The position numbers and the translations under genes are program-made. Under the pieces are notes generated by a model. The model had not been told where the DNA came from. It did no database searches and saw nothing but the letters and a program-made list of their open reading frames with translations. Shown here in pieces: positions 1 to 6,402 of a stretch of DNA of 6,965 nucleotides (positions are counted from its first letter, which is position 1; each line of letters opens with the position of its first letter). The stretch comes from Alphaproteobacteria bacterium. GTDB lineage: Bacteria; Pseudomonadota; Alphaproteobacteria; Sphingomonadales; Sphingomonadaceae. The DNA is taken from NCBI GenBank assembly GCA_018970965.1, contig JAGWVG010000090.1, positions 1 through 6,965 of the forward strand, read 5' to 3'.

Positions 1-1683
1 ACGCAAGATGCCCAAGCCTATCGCGTGCTCGCCCGTAAATATCGGCCACAGCGCTTTTCCGAACTGATCGGGCAAGATGCAATGGTCACGACACTCGGCA
101 ATGCCATCAAGCGTGGCCGCTTGGCACATGCCTTTTTGCTCACCGGGGTGCGCGGCGTCGGCAAAACGTCCACCGCGCGATTGGTTGCTAAAGCGCTCAA
201 CTGTGTCGGGCCCGATGGCCAAGGCGGGCCAACAATCGACCCCTGCGGCCAGTGTGAGCCCTGCCGTGCAATTGCCGAAGGGCGGCATATTGATGTTATC
301 GAAATGGATGCCGCCTCCAACACCGGCATTGATGACATCCGCGAAATTATTGATGCCGTGCGCTACGCCTCGGTATCGGCGCGCTTCAAAATTTACATCA
401 TCGACGAAGTGCACATGCTGTCCAAGGCGGCGTTCAACGGCCTTTTGAAAACGCTGGAAGAGCCGCCGCCACACGTAAAATTCTTATTTGCGACGACCGA
501 AATTCAAAAAGTGCCCGTCACCGTATTGTCGCGGTGTCAGCGTTTTGATTTGCGGCGCATTCCAGCCGACCTTTTGGCGCAACATTTCGCCAAGGTTTGT
601 GCCGCGGAAGGCGTAACTGCCGAGGCTGAGGCGCTGGCGCTTGTTGCGCGCGCGGCTGAAGGTTCGGTGCGCGATGGCCTGTCCATTCTCGATCAAGCTA
701 TTGCCCATGCCGATATGGATGGGGCAGGTGCTGTGACGGGCGATCAAGTCCGTGCGATGCTGGGCTTGTCAGACCGGGGGGCGGTGCGGCGCTTATTTGG
801 CACACTCCTCTCTGGTGATGCCCCGGCCGCATTGGCGGCATTGCGTGATCAGCATGATCTGGGCGTTGAGCCGGCGGCTATTTTTAAAGGCCTGCTGGAC
901 ACGTGCCACGGAACCACTTTGACCAAAGTGGGCACGCCGGCAGACCCTGCGCAGTCGGCTGAAGAGCGTGCGGATTATGAAAATTGGGCGGCCAATCTAA
1001 GCTTCCCGTTGCTCCACCGGATTTGGCAATTGCTGCTCAAGGGCCATGACGAAGTGATCCGCGCTGCCGACCCCGGCGAAGCCGCCGACATGGCGGTGCT
1101 GCGCATCATCTATGCCAGCCAATTGCCCGACCCGGGTGACTTGGCTCGCAAGCTGGAAAGCGGCACGCCGCTGGCATCCCCTAGCCCATCGGCGGCCCCC
1201 ATGGCGCCCTCCGCCGCACCAATGGCTGCAGCGGTTGCACTGCCTACAACAAGCGCACAGCCCGCACCTGCAGCGGCACCCCCGCCCACCGCGCCTGCCG
1301 ATTTTGCAGCACTTATTGAGTATCTGGCAGACAATGGCCGCGCGCATATGGCGCAGCAATTGCACGATTATGCCGGGTTGATTGACTATGCGCCGGGGCT
1401 CTTAACCTTCCGCCCGGTTAAGCCCCTGCCCAGTGATTTTGCACGCGATTTAGCGGCCGCTCTCAAATCGCTCACCAACATGGTGTGGGATGTCTCAACA
1501 GCAGATGGCGCGGCGCAGCCCTCGATGCTTCAACAGGAACAGGCACGCGCATCCGAAGCACGGCAAGCGATTTTGGACACTCCCCTTGTCAAAGCTGCAT
1601 TTGAGGCCTTCCCTGATGCCGAGTTGATCGATTATGGGGCAACCCCTGACGCAGACGAGCCACAACGGAGCATCGCCTCATGA
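1..1683 (+). CDS. dnaX: DNA polymerase III subunit gamma/tau (clamp loader ATPase), 5'-partial
   Basis: This is the tau subunit of the clamp loader, an AAA+ ATPase that helps load the beta sliding clamp and ties the polymerase to the replisome. The frame is open from base 1, and the conserved opening YRVLARKYRPQRF begins before the GTG at 25, so the true start lies upstream of the window; 560 residues are visible. Numbering from that GTG, Walker A (GVRGVGKTS) has its lysine at 47, a four-cysteine zinc module lies at C60, C74, C77 and C80, Walker B (IIDEVH) has D127-E128, sensor 1 is FATTE at 155-159, and the SRC arginine finger is R170. A collar domain follows, then an Ala/Pro-rich linker at about 383-426 and a tau C-terminal domain ending FEAFPDAELIDY. 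I see no A-rich slippery heptamer in or near the linker. The stop overlaps the ybaB start (ATGA), suggesting translational coupling. Identification is firm. Confidence 0.97.
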   Translation, partial: TQDAQAYRVLARKYRPQRFSELIGQDAMVTTLGNAIKRGRLAHAFLLTGVRGVGKTSTARLVAKALNCVGPDGQGGPTIDPCGQCEPCRAIAEGRHIDVIEMDAASNTGIDDIREIIDAVRYASVSARFKIYIIDEVHMLSKAAFNGLLKTLEEPPPHVKFLFATTEIQKVPVTVLSRCQRFDLRRIPADLLAQHFAKVCAAEGVTAEAEALALVARAAEGSVRDGLSILDQAIAHADMDGAGAVTGDQVRAMLGLSDRGAVRRLFGTLLSGDAPAALAALRDQHDLGVEPAAIFKGLLDTCHGTTLTKVGTPADPAQSAEERADYENWAANLSFPLLHRIWQLLLKGHDEVIRAADPGEAADMAVLRIIYASQLPDPGDLARKLESGTPLASPSPSAAPMAPSAAPMAAAVALPTTSAQPAPAAAPPPTAPADFAALIEYLADNGRAHMAQQLHDYAGLIDYAPGLLTFRPVKPLPSDFARDLAAALKSLTNMVWDVSTADGAAQPSMLQQEQARASEARQAILDTPLVKAAFEAFPDAELIDYGATPDADEPQRSIAS

Positions 1684-2003
1684 AATCGATCGACGATATT
1701 TTGAAGATGGCCCAAAATGTGCAGGCCGAACTCGAAAAAGCGCAAGCCAATCTCGACACCATTGAGGTGGAAGGGGCAGCTGGCGGAGGGCTGGTTAAGG
1801 TGCGCGCCTCGGCAAAAGGCCGCATCATTGGTGTCGCCATTGATGACAGCCTGCTGCACCCCAGCGAAAAGCAAATTCTGGAAGATTTGGTCGCTGCGGC
1901 CTTTAACGACGCGCGCGCGAAGGCTGATGCCGTCTCCACCGAAGAAATGGGCAAAATGAAAGGCAGCATTCCGTTGCCGCCGGGCTTTAAACTGCCCTTC
2001 TAA
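1680..2003 (+). CDS. ybaB: YbaB/EbfC family nucleoid-associated DNA-binding protein
   Basis: This encodes a 107-residue protein of the YbaB/EbfC family, small dimeric DNA-binding proteins associated with the nucleoid. The family pattern is clear: an N-terminal helix rich in Lys, Glu and Gln (MAQNVQAELEKAQANLD), then GGGLVKVRASAKGRIIGVAID, then DDSLLHPSEKQILEDLVAAAFNDA, and the hallmark end LPPGFKLPF. Length matches the usual 100-110 residues. The ATG overlaps the dnaX stop by four bases, and GGAG at 1667-1670 sits nine bases upstream, so the start is well supported. The dnaX-ybaB pair is widespread in bacteria. In many of them recR follows, but here the next gene is mtgA on the opposite strand. 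The precise cellular role of the family is still loosely defined; family membership is secure. Confidence 0.95.
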   Translation: MKSIDDILKMAQNVQAELEKAQANLDTIEVEGAAGGGLVKVRASAKGRIIGVAIDDSLLHPSEKQILEDLVAAAFNDARAKADAVSTEEMGKMKGSIPLPPGFKLPF

Positions 2004-2022
2004 ACCGCCCCTGACGTCGAGG

Positions 2023-2724
2023 TCAGAAGAGGCAGGCGTCGAGCCGATCGCGCCTTACCACCCCAATATTTGCAGCAATTTGGTTGCCATGGCGGCGCGT
2101 GAAGCCGCCGGGATCGGTTGCTTCTCGCTTCTTTGGGAGCGGCAAGACAGCTGCGATCCGCGCCGCCTCGGTTGGGCTGAGCCGCGAGGCATCATGCCCA
2201 AAATAACGCTGCGCACCCGCATTCGCGCCATAAGTGCCAATGCCGGTTTCAGCGATGTTCAAATAGACTTCCATAATCCGGCGCTTACCCCAGATATTTT
2301 CAATCAAGACAGTAAACCAAGCCTCTAAGCCTTTGCGGATATAGCCCCCGCCCTGCCATAAGAATGCGTTTTTGGCGGTCTGCTGGCTAATCGTTGAGCC
2401 ACCCCGAATCCGCCCACCTTGAAGATTGCGCCGAAAGGCTGAGGCAATGGCTTCGCGATCAAAGCCGTCGTGCAGGCAGAATTTGCCATCTTCCCCGGCA
2501 ATCGCGGCGCGCGCCATATCAGGATCCATATCGCTGAGGCTCATCCAATCTTTGGTGAGCCCGCGGCCAGCAATAACGTCGCCCGCCATTGTTGCCGTGA
2601 TGGGCGGCGGAATGAAGCGGTAAACAACCACCCACAGGACTGAAAAGATGATAAACCCCAGTGCCGCCTTGCCGAAAAAAAGCGGCCAGCCGCCTGCAGA
2701 AAATGGCTTTGTGCGTTTCCCCAT
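2023..2724 (-). CDS. mtgA: Monofunctional biosynthetic peptidoglycan transglycosylase (GT51)
   Basis: This encodes a 233-residue glycosyltransferase that polymerises lipid II into glycan strands on the outer face of the inner membrane, without a transpeptidase domain. A short basic N-terminus precedes one membrane anchor at about residues 13-35. The GT51 motifs follow in order: EDGKFCLHDGFD, with catalytic Glu78; GGSTISQQTAKN from 108; and KRRIMEVYLNIAETG, containing the second conserved acidic residue, Glu152. The KKREATDPGGF segment near the C-terminus is also typical. Size fits MtgA (about 220-250 residues) and is too short for a bifunctional class A PBP. The ATG at 2724-2722 is bounded by an in-frame TAA three codons upstream (2736-2734), and the anchor requires a start near here. 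No Shine-Dalgarno sequence precedes it. Its 3' end converges on ybaB, with 19 bases between the stop codons. Confidence 0.96.
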   Translation of the reverse strand: MGKRTKPFSAGGWPLFFGKAALGFIIFSVLWVVVYRFIPPPITATMAGDVIAGRGLTKDWMSLSDMDPDMARAAIAGEDGKFCLHDGFDREAIASAFRRNLQGGRIRGGSTISQQTAKNAFLWQGGGYIRKGLEAWFTVLIENIWGKRRIMEVYLNIAETGIGTYGANAGAQRYFGHDASRLSPTEAARIAAVLPLPKKREATDPGGFTRRHGNQIAANIGVVRRDRLDACLF

Positions 2725-2842
2725 AAGTGCGGTTTAACGGCTTTGCTGGTGCGGGCAAGTCGCCCTTCAGCGCGCGCAGGTTGCCGTGCGCCGCGAGGAT
2801 CGCTAAAGCGCCCGCTTTCCGCACAGTCTGGATGGATTGCCC
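2725..2842. promoter_or_regulatory. Divergent intergenic region between mtgA and argS, probable promoters for both
   Basis: These 118 bases separate two divergent genes, so each probably has a promoter here, but none is strong by eye. For argS a weak sigma70-like candidate is TTGCCG (2781-2786), a 17-base spacer, and TAAAGC (2804-2809). For mtgA on the minus strand, TTGCCC (2758-2753), a 16-base spacer and TAAACC (2736-2731) would place the transcript start close to the mtgA ATG. Matches to consensus are only 3-4 of 6 per element, so both are guesses. I see no open reading frame with a coding look here and no RNA gene or riboswitch that I recognise. Confidence 0.35.
2805..2818. repeat. Short perfect inverted repeat in the argS upstream region
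   Basis: AAAGCG and CGCTTT form a perfect 6-base inverted repeat around a 2-base centre (CC). It overlaps the weak argS -10 candidate and ends 24 bases before the argS GTG. The 2-base centre is too small for a stable RNA hairpin loop, so if it has a function a dimeric DNA-binding protein site is more likely than a terminator. Only the symmetry is observed; no regulator is known and chance is possible. Confidence 0.3.
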
Positions 2843-4570
2843 GTGACCACGCTTTACGCCCGCTTTGCCGCGCATATTGAAGATGCGCTGAACGCTCTTG
2901 AGACCGAAGGGGTTTTGACGGCGGGTGTTGACCGACGCAATGTGACGGTAGAACCGCCACGCGATGCCAGCCATGGCGATTTGGCAACAAACGCAGCGAT
3001 GGTCCTTGCAAAACCAGCAGGCATGAACCCGCGTGCTTTGGCCGAGGCGCTTTCGGCCAAGCTGGCAGCGCTGGACGAGGTGGCCACCGTTGATGTCGCT
3101 GGGCCGGGCTTTATCAATTTGCGGCTGACCGAAGACGCATGGCGCCGCGAGTTGACGCTGATCGCCGCTGCAGCAGAAAATTATGGCCGCTCGGCGCTCG
3201 GCGCAGGCACAACCGTGAATGTTGAATATGTTTCTGCCAATCCGACAGGGCCAATGCATATGGGCCATTGCCGCGGCGCGGTGGTGGGCGATGCACTGGC
3301 CTCTCTGCTCGAATATGCCGGCCATAAGGTCATCCGCGAATATTATGTGAACGATGCGGGCGGACAAGTCGATGTCCTCGCGCGTTCCGTGCATCTGCGC
3401 TATCGTGAGGCGCTTGGCGAAGCGATTGGGGAAATCCCCGAAGGGCTGTATCCGGGTGATTATCTGGTGCCCGTGGGCCAAGCCTTGGCCGCTGAACATG
3501 GCGACCGATTTGTCGCAGCGCCAGAGAGCGATTGGCTGATCCTGTTTCGCGAATTTGCGGTTGCCAAAATGATGGACATGATCCGTGCAGATTTGGCGCT
3601 GCTCGGCATTCATCATGATGTATTTGCATCTGAAGCCATTGTTCAGCGTGAGAAAAAGCCTGAAGCAGCCGAGGCCTTTTTACGCGAAAATGGCCTTGTT
3701 TATGACGGCGTTTTAGAGGCGCCAAAGGGCGAGGTAGACCCAGATTGGGAAGCTGTAACGCTACCGCTGTTTCGCTCGACGCAATTTGGGGATGATCAAG
3801 ACCGGCCCATCAAAAAGTCCAATGGCAGCTGGACCTATTTTGGTGCCGACATGGCTTATCACTTCCAAAAGGCCCAAAATGCCGATGCGCTGATTGATAT
3901 TTGGGGCGCCGACCATGCGGGCACAGTCAAGCGCATCAAGGCCGCGGTGACCGCCCTGACCGGTGGCACCAAGCCATTTGATGTGAAGCTGGTGCAGATG
4001 GTGCGGCTGCTGCGCGGCGGCGAACCCGTGAAAATGTCCAAGCGCGCGGGCAATTTCGTAACCTTGGCAGATGTTGTGCGCGAGGTGGGTAAAGATGTCG
4101 TCCGCTTCACGATGCTGACGCGCAAAGCCGATGCACAGATGGATTTTGACTTTGCCAAGGTGGTCGAAGCCTCAAAGGACAATCCGGTTTTTTATGTGCA
4201 ATATGCGCATGCGCGGATTTGTTCGTTAAAGCGCAAAGTGGCTGAAGCCGGTATGGATGCCAGCAATCCAAATGTGGCGCTGTTGGATGCGACCGACCTT
4301 GAGCTGGCCAAACTGGCCGCGCAATTCCCCCGGATTGTTGATTCGGCGGCGACTGCGCGCGAGCCGCATCGCATTGCTTTTTACCTTTATGATCTGGCTG
4401 CCGCATTCCATGCCCATTGGAATGCGGGCAATGATGATCCGGAACGGCGTATTTTTCTTGTCAATTCGGCAGAAATGACGGCTGCCCGTCTTTTCTTGGC
4501 GTCCGCAATCGGGCAAGTAATTGCCAATGGCTTGTCGATCATGGGGGTGGCAGCCGCTGAGGAGATGTAA
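2843..4570 (+). CDS. argS: Arginyl-tRNA synthetase
   Basis: This class I aminoacyl-tRNA synthetase attaches arginine to tRNA-Arg in the cytoplasm using ATP. From the GTG the product is 575 residues, normal for bacterial ArgS. It has the ArgS-specific N-terminal tRNA-binding domain (about 1-85, including HGDLATNAAM and GPGFINLRL), then the Rossmann catalytic core with the HIGH-type signature HMGH at 139-142 within SANPTGPMHMGHCRG, the KMSK loop at 397-400, and a C-terminal DALR-type anticodon-binding domain beginning near VQYAHARICSL. A TTG at 2837 is also in frame, but GGA at 2834-2836 lies six bases before the GTG and directly abuts the TTG, and homologues, as I recall them, begin (V/M)T(T)LYARF. 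The GTG is therefore preferred. The ATG at 2832 is out of frame. It is probably the first gene of the run extending to scpA, since the next gene starts five bases after its stop. Confidence 0.97.
   Translation: MTTLYARFAAHIEDALNALETEGVLTAGVDRRNVTVEPPRDASHGDLATNAAMVLAKPAGMNPRALAEALSAKLAALDEVATVDVAGPGFINLRLTEDAWRRELTLIAAAAENYGRSALGAGTTVNVEYVSANPTGPMHMGHCRGAVVGDALASLLEYAGHKVIREYYVNDAGGQVDVLARSVHLRYREALGEAIGEIPEGLYPGDYLVPVGQALAAEHGDRFVAAPESDWLILFREFAVAKMMDMIRADLALLGIHHDVFASEAIVQREKKPEAAEAFLRENGLVYDGVLEAPKGEVDPDWEAVTLPLFRSTQFGDDQDRPIKKSNGSWTYFGADMAYHFQKAQNADALIDIWGADHAGTVKRIKAAVTALTGGTKPFDVKLVQMVRLLRGGEPVKMSKRAGNFVTLADVVREVGKDVVRFTMLTRKADAQMDFDFAKVVEASKDNPVFYVQYAHARICSLKRKVAEAGMDASNPNVALLDATDLELAKLAAQFPRIVDSAATAREPHRIAFYLYDLAAAFHAHWNAGNDDPERRIFLVNSAEMTAARLFLASAIGQVIANGLSIMGVAAAEEM
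4559..4564 (+). promoter_or_regulatory. Ribosome binding site of the SPOR gene, inside the 3' end of argS
   Basis: GAGGAG is a strong Shine-Dalgarno match, 11 bases before the ATG at 4576. It lies within the last codons of argS, so ribosomes finishing argS pass over it, consistent with co-transcription and coupled translation. It supports the chosen start of the SPOR gene. Confidence 0.7.
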
Positions 4571-4575
4571 CGTCG

Positions 4576-5316
4576 ATGGCAGGCAATGAAGAATTGTCGC
4601 TTGGCAAAGGGGAGCGCCTCCCCTGGCTTGAGCCCGTCGAAGATCTAACCGAGGACGCGCCTGTCGACCATCGCAAGATCATGGCGTTTGCTCTTGCCTT
4701 TGTAGCCGCAGTGGCTGTGGTTGCGGGCAGCATTTGGTGGTTCCGCACTCAGCAACAAGAGCCCAATGGCACTGGCGCACTGATCGCCGCACCCGCAACG
4801 CCGTATAAGGTAAAACCCAGCGAAGCGGGCGGTATGGATGTGGAAGGCCAAGGCGATGCTGCCTTTGCGGCATCCGAGGGCGCCGAGGCGGATGGCAAAT
4901 TGGATTTAACCGCTCAGCCCGAAGCCCCTGTAACAGACCAGCGCGTGGCCGATGCAGACACCGCAAAGCCCGTCTCTGTTGGCAAAAAGGCAAGCGCGCC
5001 AGTTGCCCTTGGCGGCAAACTTGTGCCCGCAAAACCAACTGTGCCCGGCCCCCGCCCTTTGGCCTCGGCAAAGACGGAAGACCCCAGCCAGGGCCTCATT
5101 CAATTGGGCGCTTTCGGGTCTGACACTGCGGCCAAACAGGCGCACGCGCAGTTGGTGCGGCGCTATCCGCAACTGGCGCCATTGCCGCGCGTCATTTCTA
5201 AAACGGAAGTCGGCGGCACGACCTATTTTCGGCTCCGCCTGACAGCTGGCGCCGAAGCGCCACAAATTTGCGCACAATTGCGCAGCGGCGGCGCCACCTG
5301 CATGATGATTAAATAA
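4576..5316 (+). CDS. Membrane-anchored SPOR-domain protein
   Basis: This 246-residue protein has the layout of a bitopic inner-membrane protein with a periplasmic peptidoglycan-binding domain. An acidic cytoplasmic tail carries RLPWLEPVEDLTED (14-27), one membrane segment spans about 35-56 and ends in WWFR, then comes a long low-complexity Ala/Pro/Lys linker (about 58-170), and a C-terminal SPOR domain spans about 173-246. That domain starts LIQLGAFGSDTAAKQAHAQL, and Cys232 and Cys242 near its end match the CxxL...GxxC pattern common in SPOR domains and may form a disulphide. SPOR domains bind glycan strands lacking stem peptides, usually at the division septum, so a role in cell division or envelope remodelling is inferred. 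The linker contains YKVKPSEAGGMDVEGQGD (77-94), a segment I recall as conserved in sphingomonad homologues. It lies five bases after argS and upstream of nagZ. It resembles FtsN or DedD in layout, but I cannot assign it to either. Confidence 0.88.
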   Translation: MAGNEELSLGKGERLPWLEPVEDLTEDAPVDHRKIMAFALAFVAAVAVVAGSIWWFRTQQQEPNGTGALIAAPATPYKVKPSEAGGMDVEGQGDAAFAASEGAEADGKLDLTAQPEAPVTDQRVADADTAKPVSVGKKASAPVALGGKLVPAKPTVPGPRPLASAKTEDPSQGLIQLGAFGSDTAAKQAHAQLVRRYPQLAPLPRVISKTEVGGTTYFRLRLTAGAEAPQICAQLRSGGATCMMIK

Positions 5317-5350
5317 TCCCCAGTAAATGGCTCGTCCCCTGCCCTGCCCT

Positions 5351-5379
5351 TCGACATATGGGGCTGCGGCGGTTAGATT
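5351..5379 (+). promoter_or_regulatory. Candidate sigma70-type promoter for nagZ
   Basis: TCGACA at 5351-5356 matches the -35 consensus at five of six positions. A 17-base spacer follows, then TAGATT at 5374-5379 as a -10 element with four of six matches. The expected transcription start, about seven bases after the -10 element, falls at 5386, which is the A of the nagZ ATG. The element sits in the only sizeable gap (69 bases) of the argS-to-scpA run, so it could drive nagZ-scpA separately from argS. It is a match by eye only. Confidence 0.4.
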
Positions 5380-5385
5380 TTGGCT

Positions 5386-6396
5386 ATGAAGCCCGTTATT
5401 TTTGGCCTGTCTGGGGATCGCATCAGCGATGATGAGCGCGCCTTTTTCAAAGACGCTGACCCGGCGGGCTATATTCTGTTTAAACGCAACATTGTGGATC
5501 GGGTGCAACTGCGCGCACTGACGGATGATCTTAAAAATCTGGCAGGTCGGGATGATCTGGCAATTTTGATTGATCAAGAAGGTGGCCGGGTTGCGCGAAT
5601 GCAACCGCCCGAATGGCCAGCTTTTCCGGCAGGCGCCGCTTTTGATCGGCTCTATGACATTGCCCCCATGTCAGCGATTGAAGCCGCGCGCGCAAATGCC
5701 GAAGCCATTGGCCTGATGCTGGCTGAAGTTGGCATTACGGTGGACTGCTTACCGCTGTTGGATGTGCGTGTGCCCGAAACGCATGACGCGATTGGCGATC
5801 GCGCTTTGGGCAGTGATCCGATGCGGGTGGCGGCACTTGGCCGGGCGGTGATTGATGGGCTGCGCGCGGGTGGCGTGGTGGGCATCGTCAAGCATATGCC
5901 CGGTCAAGGCAGAGCTGTTGTTGATAGCCATTTGGAACTGCCCACAGTCACTGCCGATGCCGATGCTTTGGAGCAAGATTTGGCGCCCTTTGCCGCGTTG
6001 AAAGACGCGCCAATGGGCATGACGGGCCATATCGTTTTTACCGCTTGGGACAAAGAGCGGTGCGCAACAATGTCGCCCAATATCCTCAACGATATCATCC
6101 GCGATAAAATTGGCTTTACGGGCCTGATTATGAGCGATGATCTGGACATGAAGGCATTGAAAGGCAGCGTCCCTGAATTGGCAGCACAATGTGTGGCCGC
6201 AGGCTGTGACGTCGCGCTGAATTGTTGGGGCCGATTTGACGAAATGCTGGGCATCGCCAATCTTCTGCCTGACATCACCCCGGTGGCGCGCCAACGGCTA
6301 GATGCAGCCATGGCGACCATCCAGCCTGTCGATCATTTCGCGCGGATGGCGGAGTTGATGGCAAAGCGCGATGCGCTGTTGGCACTTGCGGGGTAG
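5386..6396 (+). CDS. nagZ: Beta-N-acetylhexosaminidase, glycoside hydrolase family 3
   Basis: NagZ removes N-acetylglucosamine from GlcNAc-anhydroMurNAc muropeptides in the cytoplasm during peptidoglycan recycling; in species with AmpR-controlled AmpC its product helps induce beta-lactamase. The 336-residue product is a single-domain GH3 (TIM-barrel) enzyme of usual length with no signal peptide. Visible motifs are ADPAGYILFKRNI (24-36), DQEGGRVARM (63-72), the IGDRALGSDP segment, the catalytic loop KHMPGQGRAVVDSH (169-182) with the Asp180-Ser181-His182 acid/base dyad, and SDDLDM at 250-255 with the nucleophilic aspartate. Gln174 replaces the histidine usual in the KH(F/I)PGHG motif. ATG 5386 is chosen because the product then begins MKPVIFGLSG; an in-frame TTG at 5380 adds only two residues. 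No Shine-Dalgarno sequence is near, and the promoter-like element just upstream would give a leaderless message. scpA starts six bases downstream. Confidence 0.95.
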   Translation: MKPVIFGLSGDRISDDERAFFKDADPAGYILFKRNIVDRVQLRALTDDLKNLAGRDDLAILIDQEGGRVARMQPPEWPAFPAGAAFDRLYDIAPMSAIEAARANAEAIGLMLAEVGITVDCLPLLDVRVPETHDAIGDRALGSDPMRVAALGRAVIDGLRAGGVVGIVKHMPGQGRAVVDSHLELPTVTADADALEQDLAPFAALKDAPMGMTGHIVFTAWDKERCATMSPNILNDIIRDKIGFTGLIMSDDLDMKALKGSVPELAAQCVAAGCDVALNCWGRFDEMLGIANLLPDITPVARQRLDAAMATIQPVDHFARMAELMAKRDALLALAG

Positions 6397-6402
6397 AGGC
6401 GC

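Noticed and set aside
502..514. Run of five A followed by G in dnaX as a possible frameshift site
   Set aside because: It lies in the ATPase core, not near the linker, and the codon phase (CAA AAA GTG) does not fit the A-AAA-AAG slippery pattern.
1189..1230. Imperfect tandem repeat encoding SAAPMAP and SAAPMAA in dnaX
   Set aside because: It is two diverged copies within an Ala/Pro-rich flexible linker; such low-complexity repetition is common in tau and needs no special explanation.
997..1365. A Cys/Arg/Gly-rich minus-strand frame that resembles a small metal-binding protein
   Set aside because: It is the reverse of the Ala/Pro-rich tau linker; GC-rich linker codons read backwards give Cys, Gly and Arg, so the apparent metal-binding look is an artefact.
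2010..2027. Hairpin between ybaB and mtgA as a bidirectional terminator
   Set aside because: The stem is only five base pairs with no T-run on either side, so I do not call it a terminator.
2837..2842. TTG at 2837 as the argS start
   Set aside because: The GGA at 2834-2836 would touch this codon with no spacing, whereas it is six bases from the GTG at 2843, which also gives the usual ArgS N-terminus.
2519..3616. A 365-residue open frame on the minus strand covering part of mtgA, the intergenic region and argS
   Set aside because: It lies antisense to the clearly identified argS and overlaps mtgA in another frame. Its composition is rich in Cys, His, Arg and Gln without any recognisable domain, as expected for a shadow of GC-biased codons.
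4906..5604. A 232-residue minus-strand open frame across the SPOR gene and the start of nagZ
   Set aside because: It is antisense to two well-supported genes, has no family motif and no ribosome site that I can see; it is best explained as a shadow frame.
5749..6294. A 181-residue minus-strand open frame inside nagZ
   Set aside because: It is entirely antisense to the conserved GH3 domain, with a His- and Cys-rich composition and no recognisable motif.
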